From Nakamurella alba (GTDB lineage: Bacteria > Actinomycetota > Actinomycetes > Mycobacteriales > Nakamurellaceae), in assembly GCF_009707545.1 (NCBI RefSeq), contig NZ_WLYK01000005.1, positions 1-64,000 of the forward strand: a DNA stretch of 64,000 bases, given 5' to 3'. The translations under genes were made by a program, and so were the position numbers. The notes under the pieces were generated by a model. The model was not told the DNA's origin, searched no databases, and worked only from the letters and a program-made list of their open reading frames with translations. Positions 8,426 through 16,633 of the stretch are shown here, piece by piece (position 1 is the first letter of the stretch; the number at the start of each line of letters is the position of its first letter).

Positions 8426-9877
8426 TCACTCCGGGCGGATGACCGCCATCCGGGTCACGGTCAGCTCCTCGATCGCGAAACGCGGTCCCTCACGGCCGAT
8501 CCCGGAGTCCTTGACGCCGCCGTACGGCATGATGTCGGACCGGAAGCCGGGCACCTCGTTGACGATCACGCCGCCCACCTCGAGCTCCTCGACCGCCTTG
8601 AACGCGGTGGCCAGCGAGCGGGTGAAGACCGCGGCGTGCAGCCCGTACCGGGAGCGGTTCACCGACTCCAGGGCCGACTCCAGGTCCGGGACCGAACGGA
8701 TGGCCACGACCGGGCCGAAGATCTCTTCGCACCAGGCGTTCTCGGTCTCCGGGACGTCCAGCAGAACGGTCGGCTCGATGGACCGGCCGGCGGCCTTGCC
8801 GCCGTGCAGCACCTTCGCGCCGGCCTTCTCCGCGGATTCGATCCAGCCCAGCACCCGGTCGGTGGAGGCGGTGTTGATCAGCGGCGCGACCCGGGTGGCG
8901 GCGTCACGCGGGTCGCCGACGACGATCTCGTCCAGGCGGGCGGTCAGGATGCCGACGAACTCGTCCAGCACCGGCGCGCAGACCAGGACCCGCTGCACCG
9001 AGATGCAGGCCTGGCCGTTGCCGTAGAACCCGCCGCGCAGCACGGCGTCGGCGGCCTTGGCCAGGTCGGCGCTCTCGTCGACGACCAGCGCGGCGTTGGA
9101 TCCCAGCTCCAGCAACGTCTTCCGCGGTGCGGCGTCGCGGGCGATCTGGTGACCGACGGCGGCGGAGCCGGTGAAGGACACGGCGCCGACCCGGGGGTCG
9201 GAGACCAGGGTGTGGCCGACCTCGGGATCACCGGTGACGACCTGGATCAACTCGGGCGGGGCGCCGTGGGTGGCCGCGGCCTGCCGCACCATGTCGGCCA
9301 GCCACAGGGTGGCCAGCGGGGTGGCGGGCGCGGGCTTGCAGATGACCGGGCAGCCGGCGGCGATCGAGGGGGCGATCTTGTGGCTGGCCAGCAGCAGCGG
9401 GTAGTTGAACCCGGCCACGCCGATGACCAGACCGATCGGCCGGCGGGTCCAGAACCCGATCATCCCGACGCCGGACTCCTGCAGGTCCAGCGGGACGGTC
9501 TCGCCGTGCAGCTGGGCGACCTCCTCCGCGGCGGCGGACCAGGTGACCAGGGTGCGGGACACCTCGACGGTGCAGTCGACACGCGGCTTGCCGGTCTCGG
9601 CGATGAGCAGCTCGATGAGCTCCTCGGTGTTCGCGCGGATGCGCTGCTCGACGTCGATCAGGATCGCGCGCCGGCGGGCGGCGGACAGCTTGCCGACCGC
9701 CTTGACCACGGCCAGGCCGGCCTCCAGGGCCGCCTGCGCGTGGACGACGGTGCCGACCGGCGCCTGCGCGACGACGGTGCCGTCGTAGGGGAACACGACG
9801 TCGGCGGTGTCGAGATCGGTACGCCACCCCTCCCCGATCGGCAGACCGGACGGGTGGTCGGGCAGTGCGAAGCCCAT
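8426..9877 (-). CDS. NAD(P)-dependent aldehyde dehydrogenase
   Basis: 483-residue aldehyde dehydrogenase superfamily member that oxidises an aldehyde to a carboxylate. Features seen are the cofactor region GVAGFNYPLLLASHKIAPSI ... CPVICKPAPATPL, the general-base Glu in KTLLELGSNAA (the usual GGK is replaced by GSN), and the catalytic Cys in NGQACISVQR. The C-terminal MPYGGVKDSGIGREG is canonical. ATG 9877 follows GAGGAGCTG and gives the normal family length; the upstream extension in the same frame is not conserved-looking. It begins the minus-strand half of a divergent catabolic locus that faces a GntR regulator gene across 438 bp. The substrate is unknown; semialdehydes from hydroxy-acid catabolism are likely. 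Confidence 0.9.
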   Translation of the reverse strand: MGFALPDHPSGLPIGEGWRTDLDTADVVFPYDGTVVAQAPVGTVVHAQAALEAGLAVVKAVGKLSAARRRAILIDVEQRIRANTEELIELLIAETGKPRVDCTVEVSRTLVTWSAAAEEVAQLHGETVPLDLQESGVGMIGFWTRRPIGLVIGVAGFNYPLLLASHKIAPSIAAGCPVICKPAPATPLATLWLADMVRQAAATHGAPPELIQVVTGDPEVGHTLVSDPRVGAVSFTGSAAVGHQIARDAAPRKTLLELGSNAALVVDESADLAKAADAVLRGGFYGNGQACISVQRVLVCAPVLDEFVGILTARLDEIVVGDPRDAATRVAPLINTASTDRVLGWIESAEKAGAKVLHGGKAAGRSIEPTVLLDVPETENAWCEEIFGPVVAIRSVPDLESALESVNRSRYGLHAAVFTRSLATAFKAVEELEVGGVIVNEVPGFRSDIMPYGGVKDSGIGREGPRFAIEELTVTRMAVIRPE

Positions 9878-10315
9878 GGGAACAGCTCCTCGGACGGCGT
9901 CGTCTCCGGCGGGGTACGTCGGAAGCAGGCAGCGGTGGATCGTGCGGTTCTGGTGCCGGCCGGCGCGACCGTGGGTCGCTACCGCACCGGATCGCTGGTC
10001 AGACCAGCAACCGGGTGTGAGCTTGCACCTCACATCCGATCCGGTCAAGCCCTTCGCCGGACAAACCGTTCTTCCTGCACGTCAGGGCGCTGGCCAGCGA
10101 AGATCATCAGCCCACTTGACGTTCGTCACGTCCATGCGCGAAGCTCGCCGCGGCTGTATCCAGTGCGGTCCCGTCATCGACGACGCCGCGCCGGCCAGCG
10201 CTGTATCCAGTGCCGCATCCGGTGCCCGGCGTCCCCGCCGCCCGCCGGTCGCGGCCGACCGGGACCGGCACCACGGTTCCGGTGATCCGCACGGACCGAC
10301 GGAGGTGCCCGCCTG
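9878..10315. promoter_or_regulatory. Divergent intergenic region with repeated GntR-type sites
   Basis: This 438-bp gap separates the aldehyde dehydrogenase (minus) from the second GntR gene (plus). A 14-nt sequence GCTGTATCCAGTGC occurs twice (10153-10166 and 10200-10213), 47 bp apart; each copy contains the imperfect palindrome CTGTA-TCCAG. A separate perfect palindrome TGACG-TT-CGTCA lies at 10117-10128. FCD regulators usually bind short palindromes in such divergent gaps, so these are the best operator candidates. No convincing ORF was seen in the gap. Confidence 0.5.
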
Positions 10316-11035
10316 ATGGCCGGACCGCCGCTCGTCCCTGCCCCGCTCCCCGCCTCCGCTGCCGGAGTCGAACCGGGCCCGGCGACGCTGCCGGCGCAGT
10401 CCGCCGCCCCGGCGAAGGTCTCGCTGGTCGAGGAGATCTCGTCGCTGCTGCGCGAGCGCATCTACGACCGCCGGTACCCGGCGGGCGCCGCCCTGCGCCA
10501 GGAGCAGTTGTCCGCCGAGCTCGGGATCAGCCGGACGCCGGTGCGCGAGGCGCTGCGGGTGCTCGAGCAGGAGGGCCTGGTCCGGGTCGAGCCGGGTCAG
10601 GGCGCCCGAGTGGTGATGGGCGACCGGGACAGCCTGCTCGCCGCCTACGAGCTGCGCGCCGTGGTCGACGGGCTCGCCGCCCGGCTGGCCGCGCTCCGCG
10701 GCCCGGCCGATGCCCGTCATCTGGAGCGCAGCATCGCCACCCAGCGGGCCGCACTCGACCCGTGGCAGCCGCTGCGCTACACCGAGGCCAACGTGGAGTT
10801 CCACGAGCACGTGCTGATGCTGTCCGGCAACGAGTACGTCCTCGCCCAGCGCCCGGTGCTGCGGATGACCGCCCAGGTCTTCGCGCCGGTCGAGCTGCTG
10901 GAGCGGGAGCGGGCGGTCCGCGCCGTCGCCGAGCACACCGCGATCGCCGAGGCCATCGCCGGGGGCGACCCGGATGCCGCCGAGCAGCTCGCCCGGGCCC
11001 ACATCCGCACCACCATCGACGATCTCACCGGCTGA
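10316..11035 (+). CDS. GntR-family regulator, FCD domain
   Basis: 239-residue transcription factor. After a Pro/Ala-rich N-terminal stretch (about 40 residues), a winged helix-turn-helix (ALRQEQLSAELGISRTPVREALRVLEQEGLVRV, about residues 60-95) precedes an FCD domain with helical His-bearing segments (ANVEFHEHVLMLSGN, AVAEHTAIAEAIAGG). ATG 10316 is used, but the start is not certain because the low-complexity N-terminus could begin later. It is transcribed divergently from the aldehyde dehydrogenase and lies 94 bp upstream of the dehydrogenase pair 11130-13534. It is the likely local regulator of both directions, with candidate operators at 10153 and 10200. Confidence 0.87.
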   Translation: MAGPPLVPAPLPASAAGVEPGPATLPAQSAAPAKVSLVEEISSLLRERIYDRRYPAGAALRQEQLSAELGISRTPVREALRVLEQEGLVRVEPGQGARVVMGDRDSLLAAYELRAVVDGLAARLAALRGPADARHLERSIATQRAALDPWQPLRYTEANVEFHEHVLMLSGNEYVLAQRPVLRMTAQVFAPVELLERERAVRAVAEHTAIAEAIAGGDPDAAEQLARAHIRTTIDDLTG

Positions 11036-11129
11036 TCCCACGTACCCCGTCCGCAGCACCAGGACCCACCCGCAGCACCACGACATGCCCCGCAGCACGG
11101 GGCACCGGCACCAGGAGGAACACCGCACC

Positions 11130-12263
11130 ATGCGCACCCACAACCTCGCCGTCATCGGCGGCGACGGCATCGGCCCGGACGTCACCGCGGCGGCGCTGCT
11201 CGCCATGCGCGCGGCGGCCGACCGGTTCGGCTTCGCGCTCGAGACGACCGACTACGAGCTGGGTGCGGAGGCCTACCTGAAGACCGGGGTCGCCCTCGGC
11301 GAGGACACCGTGGAGGCGCTGCGCGGCCACGACGCGATCGTCTTCGGTGCGATCGGTGATCCGCGGGTGCCGCCGGGCATCCTGGAGCGCGGGCTGATCG
11401 TGGCGCTGCGCATCGCGTTCCGCCAGTCGGTCAACATCCGGCCGGTGCGGCTCTACCCCGGGATCACCAGCCCCGTGCGGGGTGTCACCACCGAGAACTG
11501 CGACCTGGTGATCCTGCGGGAGAACACCGAGGGCCTCTACACGGCCGGCGGCGGCAGCCTGCACACCGGCACGCCGAACGCCACCGCCCTGCAGAACTCG
11601 GTGACCACCTACGCCGCCACCAAGGAGATCGTGGAGTTCGGGTTCCAGCTCGCCCGCGCCCGGCGCGGCCACCTGACGCTGTGCCACAAGACCAACATCC
11701 TGGTGCACGCCGGTCAGCTGTGGGAGCAGGTGGTGGCCGAGGTCGGCGCCGACTTCCCCGATGTCACCACGGATTACGTGCACGTGGACGCGATGTGCCA
11801 GCACCTGCCGATGAACCCGGGCCGGTTCGACGTGGTCGTCACCGACAACCTGTTCGGCGACATCATCAGCGACCTCGGCGCGACCGTGCAGGGCGGGCTG
11901 GGCCTGGCCGCGAGCGCGAACTACAACCCGACCGGGTCGGCGCCGAGCATGTTCGAGCCGGTGCACGGCTCCGCCCCGGACATCGCCGGCAAGGGCTGGG
12001 CGAACCCGGCCGCCGCAGTGCTGTCCGCCGCGATGTGCCTGGCGGCACTGGGCGAGCGGGACGCCGCGCTGGTCTGCGAGGCCGCATCGGCCTCGGTGCT
12101 GGCCGAGCTGCCGACCTTCGCCGGGCCCGACATGGGCGCCGAAACCGAGGGTCTCGGCATCCGGATCGCCGAGCGGGTGGCCACCATCGAGCCGGGCGCG
12201 CTGGGGGACCCGGACCGGTCGCTGATGTCGCTGCTGGCCGCGGTGGCACCGGTCCGGGGATGA
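11130..12263 (+). CDS. Isopropylmalate/tartrate dehydrogenase-family enzyme
   Basis: 377-residue member of the isocitrate/isopropylmalate dehydrogenase family, which performs NAD-dependent oxidative decarboxylation of 2-hydroxy acids with Mg/Mn. Seen: the N-terminal VIGGDGIGPDVTAAALLAM, the substrate-binding FRQSVNIRPVRLYPG and LVILRENTEGLYT, the Lys/Tyr region, and the metal/NAD motif TDNLFGDIISDLGATVQGG followed by EPVHGSAPDIAGKG. AGGAGGAAC lies 9 nt before ATG 11130. It overlaps the next gene as ATGA (12260-12263). No leuC/leuD is nearby and the setting is catabolic, so tartrate or D-malate dehydrogenase activity is more likely than leucine synthesis; this is an inference. Confidence 0.85.
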   Translation: MRTHNLAVIGGDGIGPDVTAAALLAMRAAADRFGFALETTDYELGAEAYLKTGVALGEDTVEALRGHDAIVFGAIGDPRVPPGILERGLIVALRIAFRQSVNIRPVRLYPGITSPVRGVTTENCDLVILRENTEGLYTAGGGSLHTGTPNATALQNSVTTYAATKEIVEFGFQLARARRGHLTLCHKTNILVHAGQLWEQVVAEVGADFPDVTTDYVHVDAMCQHLPMNPGRFDVVVTDNLFGDIISDLGATVQGGLGLAASANYNPTGSAPSMFEPVHGSAPDIAGKGWANPAAAVLSAAMCLAALGERDAALVCEAASASVLAELPTFAGPDMGAETEGLGIRIAERVATIEPGALGDPDRSLMSLLAAVAPVRG

Positions 12264-13534
12264 CCGCGCCCGAGGCCACGGGCGCGACGCGACCGGCGTC
12301 CGTCCCGCCGAGACGGCGGACGGCGCGCCGGATCCCGCGACCGTCGGAGATCCGGCAGCTGGTGCAGCTCGACCCGATCAGCCCGCGGCCGGCCACCAAC
12401 CGGCTGCGCCGCGCGCTGACCGTCGAGGACCTGCGGGAGGCCGCCCGCCGCCGGGTACCGCGGTCGGTCTTCGAGTTCGTCGACGGCGGTGCCGAGGACG
12501 AACTGACCATGCGGCGGACGCGAGAGGCGTTCGAGCGGGTGGAGTTCCGGCCGACCGTGCTGAACGGCGCGTCCGAGGTCGACATCACCACCAGCCTTTT
12601 CGGCCGGCCCTCGGCGCTGCCGCTGGTGCTCGGTCCGACCGGGTTCTGCCGGCTCTCGCACCACGAGGGCGAGCGGGCGGTGGCGAGAGCCGCGGCGCTG
12701 GGCGGGATTCCGTTCGCCCTGACCACGATGGGCACGGTGTCGATCGAGGACGTGGCCGCGGTCGGCGGTCCGGACGCCGATCGCTGGTTCCAGCTCTACA
12801 TCATGCGCGACCGCGGGCTGACCGCGGAGCTGGTGCAGCGGGCGAAGACGGCCGGGTACTCGGTGCTGGTCGTCACGGTGGACACCCCGGTGACCGGGCA
12901 GCGTCGCAAGGACGTGCGCAACGGCTTCTCGGTGCCGCCGAAGCTGACACCACGCACCCTGCTGGACATCTCGCGGCGTCCGGAGTGGTGGATCAACCTG
13001 CTCACCACCGAGCCGCTGGTCTTCGCGACGGTGCCGGCCGGCGAGCCGGAGGCCCATGCCCGGTTCATCGACGGCGTCTTCGACCCGTCCGCCACCTTCG
13101 CCGACCTGGCGCAGGTGCGGGCAGCATGGGACGGACCGCTGGTGGTCAAGGGCATCCAGACCGTCGAGGACGCCTACCGGGCACTCGACGCCGGCGCCGA
13201 CGGTGTGGTGCTCTCCAGCCACGGCGGCCGGCAGCTCGACCGGTCCCCGGTGGCGCTCGAGGTGCTGCCGCGGGTGGCGGACGAGCTCGGCGACCGGTTG
13301 GAGATCCTGCTCGACTCGGGTGTGCGGACCGGCGCCGACATCGCCGCCGCGGTGGCGCTCGGCGCGAAGGCCTGCCTGGTCGGCCGGCCCTACCTGTACG
13401 GGCTGATGGCCGGTGGCGAGGCCGGGGTGCGCAAGGTGATCGACATCTACGCCGCCGAGCTGCGCCGGAGCCTGCACCTGCTGGGACTGCCGTCGGTGGC
13501 CGCGCTCGGACCGGGTGCGGTGCGCTTGCGCTGA
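12260..13534 (+). CDS. FMN-dependent alpha-hydroxy-acid dehydrogenase
   Basis: 424-residue flavoenzyme of the L-lactate dehydrogenase/glycolate oxidase/mandelate dehydrogenase family, which oxidises an L-2-hydroxy acid to the 2-oxo acid. Motifs: N-terminal VPRSVFEFVDGGAEDELTMR, LVLGPTGFCRLSHHEGE, the FMN/substrate segments LVVTVDTPVTGQRRKDVRNGF and VVKGIQTVEDAYRALDAGADGVVLS, and the active-site His in SSHGGRQLD (usually SNHGGRQLD). The ATG overlaps the preceding stop (ATGA), so the two are translated together. A basic N-terminal extension of about 35 residues precedes the family domain. Together with the upstream enzyme it suggests degradation of a hydroxydicarboxylate or aromatic hydroxy acid; the substrate is unproven. 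Confidence 0.88.
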   Translation: MTAPEATGATRPASVPPRRRTARRIPRPSEIRQLVQLDPISPRPATNRLRRALTVEDLREAARRRVPRSVFEFVDGGAEDELTMRRTREAFERVEFRPTVLNGASEVDITTSLFGRPSALPLVLGPTGFCRLSHHEGERAVARAAALGGIPFALTTMGTVSIEDVAAVGGPDADRWFQLYIMRDRGLTAELVQRAKTAGYSVLVVTVDTPVTGQRRKDVRNGFSVPPKLTPRTLLDISRRPEWWINLLTTEPLVFATVPAGEPEAHARFIDGVFDPSATFADLAQVRAAWDGPLVVKGIQTVEDAYRALDAGADGVVLSSHGGRQLDRSPVALEVLPRVADELGDRLEILLDSGVRTGADIAAAVALGAKACLVGRPYLYGLMAGGEAGVRKVIDIYAAELRRSLHLLGLPSVAALGPGAVRLR

Positions 13535-13554
13535 CCTGCGGTTACCGTGGAGCC

Positions 13555-13848
13555 ATGTGTCGCAACATCACCGAGCTCCGCGGCCTGGAACCGGCCGCCA
13601 CGTCCACCGAGATCGAAGCAGCCGCGCGGCAGTACGTGCGCAAGGTCAGCGGCCTGACGAAGGTCACCGACCGCACCCGCGAGCCCTTCGAGAAGGCGGT
13701 CGCGCAGATCGCCCACATCACCGAGCACCTGCTCGCCGACCTGCCGGAGCGCAAGCAGCCGCCGACCACCGTGCCGCCGCTGCGCCGCCCGGAGGTGCAG
13801 GCGCGCATCGCGGCACGGGAAGCTGCGGCGGCCGCACCGTCGGCCTGA
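13555..13848 (+). CDS. DUF2277-family small protein
   Basis: 97-residue soluble protein starting MCRNITELRGLEPAATSTEIE, which fits the DUF2277 family found in actinobacteria. It is helical, with residues 20-60 rich in charged and Ala residues (AARQYVRKVSGLTKVTDRTREPFEKAV) and a Pro-rich tail. The function is unknown. It lies 20 bp after the hydroxy-acid dehydrogenase on the same strand, but this spacing does not prove co-transcription. No membrane segment or signal peptide is visible. Confidence 0.7.
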   Translation: MCRNITELRGLEPAATSTEIEAAARQYVRKVSGLTKVTDRTREPFEKAVAQIAHITEHLLADLPERKQPPTTVPPLRRPEVQARIAAREAAAAAPSA

Positions 13849-14090
13849 TCCGTCCGGATCGCATGGTCGTCGGCGGGCCCGGTGGCCCGTCGGCCGCCGG
13901 GCTCCGCCGGTTCTCCGGGGTTGCCCGGTAGGTGGTCCCGGGATGACCTGGCGTGCTGACCGGGCGGGGTCCTCGTACGCGCCGACCCATCGGTGCGCGG
14001 CGCCGACAGGTGGTCGGACATCCCCGATGGCCGACGGGTCGGTGGTCGATGGGCGATCGGTGGCGGGCGTGCAGAAAGTGTGAGGTCGGC
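13849..14090. other. Intergenic region without recognisable gene
   Basis: Part of the 310-bp gap before the first small membrane-protein gene. It begins with a short inverted repeat GATCCG-TC-CGGATC right after the DUF2277 stop, followed by GC-rich low-complexity sequence. No convincing ORF, RNA gene or strong terminator was seen. The promoter candidate for the next gene starts at 14091. Confidence 0.5.
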
Positions 14091-14116
14091 GGAACCGATC
14101 CGGGCGATGCTCCGTC
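14091..14116 (+). promoter_or_regulatory. ECF-sigma-like promoter, GGAACC-N16-CGTC
   Basis: GGAACC at 14091-14096 and CGTC at 14113-14116, 16 nt apart, resemble promoters of SigE/SigR-type extracytoplasmic sigma factors. The same elements with identical spacing precede the paralogous gene at 14851. Both are followed by a shared leader containing GCAACGA and TTCCCACCCC, which supports a real, duplicated promoter. Confidence 0.5.
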
Positions 14117-14158
14117 ACAGCTGCAACGAGTTCCCACCCCGACCCGATGGAGCCCCCG

Positions 14159-14638
14159 ATGACCTCGCCCGAGCAGACCCCCTTCTCCTGGTCCGAGTCC
14201 GCTGCCGCCGATCACGCCTACGTACCGCCGGCCGGCGGGTTCGCCGGCTCGCTGCCGGGCCGCGCCGTCGCGGCGCTGTGGGTCTCCGGCGTCTACCTGG
14301 TCCTGTCGGTCTTCGGCATCTTCCAGGTGTTGTCCGTCCGCGACGACGTCAGCTCCCGGCTCAGGTCCACCATCGACATGGCGCTGATCATCGGCCTCGG
14401 CATCATGGCCGTCTTCATCGTCGGCATGATCCTGGTCGCCAAGCGCACCTCGGCCGTACTGCTCATCGTGATCGCAGCGGTCGCGCTCGGATTCAGCGTG
14501 ATCAACCTGGGCAACGGCTTCAACCTCATCCAGGTGCTCAACATCGGCCTGCCGCTGGCCATCGTGCTGCTGCTGTCCGGCGCGGAGGTCAAGGACTTCT
14601 TCCGCCGCGAGAAGGCCCGCCGCCACGGCATGTACTGA
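14159..14638 (+). CDS. Small integral membrane protein, paralogue 1
   Basis: 159-residue protein of unknown function. An N-terminal cytoplasmic tail of about 35 residues is followed by the conserved LPGRAVAALWVSGVYLVLSV, then three or four hydrophobic segments and a basic end (VKDFFRREKARRHGMY). It is clearly paralogous to the next gene over the whole length (LPGRAVAAL, YLVLSVFGIFQ, VINLGNGFNLIQVLNIGLPLAI). ATG 14159 was chosen over 14147 because GGAG is well placed and the paralogue begins at the equivalent position. The promoter candidate GGAACC-N16-CGTC suggests cell-envelope-stress control. A strong terminator follows. Confidence 0.7.
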   Translation: MTSPEQTPFSWSESAAADHAYVPPAGGFAGSLPGRAVAALWVSGVYLVLSVFGIFQVLSVRDDVSSRLRSTIDMALIIGLGIMAVFIVGMILVAKRTSAVLLIVIAAVALGFSVINLGNGFNLIQVLNIGLPLAIVLLLSGAEVKDFFRREKARRHGMY

Positions 14639-14684
14639 TCCAGCACTGCACTGATCCAGCACTGCACTCGATCCAGCACTGCCC
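14636..14684. repeat. Three tandem copies of a 16-nt unit
   Basis: Two exact copies of TGATCCAGCACTGCAC (14636-14651, 14652-14667) and one diverged copy (14668-14684) lie end to end. The first copy contains the stop codon of the preceding gene. They lead directly into the terminator at 14687. They are probably a replication-slippage product. Confidence 0.8.
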
Positions 14685-14686
14685 GG

Positions 14687-14716
14687 AAGGCCGGCACCCG
14701 CGAGGGTGCCGGCCTT
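14687..14716 (+). terminator. Intrinsic terminator-like hairpin
   Basis: A perfect 13-bp stem (AAGGCCGGCACCC with its complement) and a 4-nt loop, followed by CTTG rather than a long T-tract, as is common in actinobacteria. It closes the first membrane-protein gene. Confidence 0.8.
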
Positions 14717-14732
14717 CTTGCGTGGGCGGGGA

Positions 14733-14748
14733 TGTTCCAGCGGGAACG
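14733..14748. repeat. Dispersed palindrome copy (TTCCAGCGGGAA type)
   Basis: TGTTCCAGCGGGAACG is an imperfect copy of the palindrome CGTTCCAGCTGGAACG that is found several times at 52.6-55.0 kb. As there, it lies between genes, just after a terminator. Confidence 0.5.
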
Positions 14749-14782
14749 CGGACCAGGACCCGGAATTTCGTCCGAATCGCAC

Positions 14783-14808
14783 GGAACCGGATCGGCCCGG
14801 GCCCCGTC
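14783..14808 (+). promoter_or_regulatory. ECF-sigma-like promoter, second copy
   Basis: GGAACC (14783-14788), 16-nt spacer, CGTC (14805-14808), with the leader GCAACGAACTTCCCACCCC before the gene. It matches the promoter at 14091 in elements and spacing, so the promoter was duplicated with the gene. Confidence 0.5.
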
Positions 14809-14850
14809 GGAGCAGCAACGAACTTCCCACCCCACACCCTGGAGCCCACG

Positions 14851-15333
14851 ATGACCGCCACGCCCGAGACCACCCCGGCAGCCACCACCAAGAAGTCGCT
14901 TTCCGATCTCTACACCGAGACCTACGGCACCCCGGCCGCGCCGGTCCGCGAGTCCTACGAGACCCCGCGCGGCGCGCTTCCCGGCCGGGCCGTCGCCGCC
15001 CTGGTCGTCGCCGGCATCTACACCGCGCTCTCGGTGTTCGGCATCTTCCAGCTCATCGCCCTCCGCGACGAGATCGGTTCCCGGTACGCCACTCTGCTCA
15101 ACATCACCCTGGCGATCACCGCGGTGCTCACCGTGCTGTTCGTCGTCGGCATCGTCCTGGTCGCCAACCGCCGCTCGCGCATCCTGCTGGTCGTGATGGC
15201 CGCGATCGCATTCGGCCTCGCCATCATCAACCTGCGCAACGGGATCAACCTGATGCAGGTGATCAACGTCGGCCTGCCGCTGGCCATCCTGATCCTGATG
15301 GGCCACGACGAGGTCAAGCGCTACTTCCGCTGA
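14851..15333 (+). CDS. Small integral membrane protein, paralogue 2
   Basis: 160-residue paralogue of the previous gene. The N-terminal tail is longer in Thr/Glu (TPETTPAATTKKSLSDLY), followed by LPGRAVAALVVAGIYTALSV, FQLIALRDEIGSR, three further hydrophobic segments, and the ending VKRYFR. The function is unknown; the shared charged loop (RDE/RDD after the first helix) and the NLxNGxNLxQVxNxGLPLAI motif are the family signature visible here. It has its own promoter copy and its own terminator, so the pair is regulated in parallel rather than as one transcript. Confidence 0.7.
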   Translation: MTATPETTPAATTKKSLSDLYTETYGTPAAPVRESYETPRGALPGRAVAALVVAGIYTALSVFGIFQLIALRDEIGSRYATLLNITLAITAVLTVLFVVGIVLVANRRSRILLVVMAAIAFGLAIINLRNGINLMQVINVGLPLAILILMGHDEVKRYFR

Positions 15334-15371
15334 ACCGGTACCGGCGCGCACCTGCCGGCGCAGAACACCGA

Positions 15372-15402
15372 GAGGCCGGTACCCGCAACGGGTACCGGCC
15401 TC
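15372..15402. terminator. Bidirectional terminator hairpin
   Basis: A perfect 13-bp stem (GAGGCCGGTACCC and complement) with a 5-nt loop lies between the convergent membrane-protein gene and the siderophore-binding lipoprotein gene. It could serve both strands. Confidence 0.8.
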
Positions 15403-15452
15403 CGGTGTGTCCCGGCCGGGATGGGCGGCCGGAAGAGCGGGTCAGGTGCAGG

Positions 15453-16589
15453 TCAGCCGAGGGTCTTCGCCGCGTCGAGGAACCCGGCGAGCTGCTCCAT
15501 GTACTCGGCCTGCGAGGGGTAGTCCATGCCGGCGAACACCCAGGGCTCGATCTGGCCGGCCTTCGCGGCGGGCACCGAGGCGAAGGTGGGCTGCTCCATC
15601 AGCTCCTTCTCCTGGTAGCCGCCGCGCTCGGACACCAGCAGCAGGTCGCCGGTGATCTTGGAGGCGTTCTCCCAGCTGAGGATCTCCCAGTAGTAGCCGT
15701 CCCCACCGGGATCGACGATGTCGACGCCGAAGTCGCTGTACATGCGCAGGTTCGGGTCGTCGGCCGGCTTGGCGACGTAGATGCCGTCGGCATCGGCGTA
15801 GAGCACCTCGACCTGCGGACCACCGGTGCCGGAGGAGGTCAGCTTCGCCGAGGCCGCATCGAAATCGGCCTTCGCAGCGGCGATCTCGTCGGAGTCGGTG
15901 CAGACACCGAGGGCCGCGGCCAGGTCCAGGGTGCGCTGGATGACGTCGACCGCCGTGCCGCCCATGCCGATGGTGATCACCGGGGCGATCTTGTCGATCT
16001 CGTCCTGCTGGGCCTTGTCGGCAAATCCGTAGGCCACCTCGTCCTTCGGCAGGGTGCCTTCGGCGTCCGTCGCGTACAGATGCGTGACGATGACGTCGGG
16101 CTCCGTCTCGAGCAGTTCCTCGCGGTTGATCTCGCCGTAGGTGGCACCGACCTGCACCACGCCGCTGGTGTCCAGGTCGGCGAACCGCACGTCGTCGTCC
16201 ATGCTGCTGTAGCCGAACGAGGCGACCGGCTCCAGCCCGTAGTTCATCAGCGAGAACAGCACGTCGGTGAGGCCGGCGACCTTGGTCGGTGCCTCGTCCA
16301 GGGTGACCGTCCGGCCGATGTCGTCGGTGAACGACCATGTGCCGTCGGCCGCGACGTTCGGGTTCTCGCAGGTCTCCGCGCCACCCACCGACGACGCCGG
16401 TGCGGACGGTGCCGACTGAGCAGACTCCGACGCCGCGGCACCGCTGGTGACGGCCGATGAACCGGCGGGTGTCGCTGCCGCGGTCGAGCTCCCGGAGGTC
16501 TCGGCCATCGAGCCGCAGGCGCTCACCCCGGCCAGGACCAGGACCGCACCGGCGGCGAGGCCGCTCCGGACTGTGCTGCGTACGCGCAT
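15453..16589 (-). CDS. Iron-siderophore ABC transporter substrate-binding lipoprotein
   Basis: 378-residue periplasmic-binding protein of the FepB/FecB type that captures ferric siderophore outside the membrane. The signal peptide ends in the lipobox LAGVSAC (Cys about 25). A Ser/Ala-rich linker of about 50 residues is followed by two lobes (WSFTDDIGRTVTLDEAPTKV; EPDVIVTHLYATDAEG; VEVLYADADGIYV; WVFAGMDYPS). ATG 16589 was preferred because GGGAG precedes it. It is the last gene of the fepD-fepG-fepC order but has its own IdeR-like box at 16634, so it may be transcribed separately. The siderophore is unknown. Confidence 0.88.
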   Translation of the reverse strand: MRVRSTVRSGLAAGAVLVLAGVSACGSMAETSGSSTAAATPAGSSAVTSGAAASESAQSAPSAPASSVGGAETCENPNVAADGTWSFTDDIGRTVTLDEAPTKVAGLTDVLFSLMNYGLEPVASFGYSSMDDDVRFADLDTSGVVQVGATYGEINREELLETEPDVIVTHLYATDAEGTLPKDEVAYGFADKAQQDEIDKIAPVITIGMGGTAVDVIQRTLDLAAALGVCTDSDEIAAAKADFDAASAKLTSSGTGGPQVEVLYADADGIYVAKPADDPNLRMYSDFGVDIVDPGGDGYYWEILSWENASKITGDLLLVSERGGYQEKELMEQPTFASVPAAKAGQIEPWVFAGMDYPSQAEYMEQLAGFLDAAKTLG

Positions 16590-16633
16590 TCGTCTCCCTC
16601 TCGATCTCCGGGCCACTGCGTCCGGAATTTTGG

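Noticed and set aside
14636..14684. CRISPR-like array
   Set aside because: Only three 16-nt units, no spacers and no cas genes. It reads as a short tandem duplication at a stop codon.
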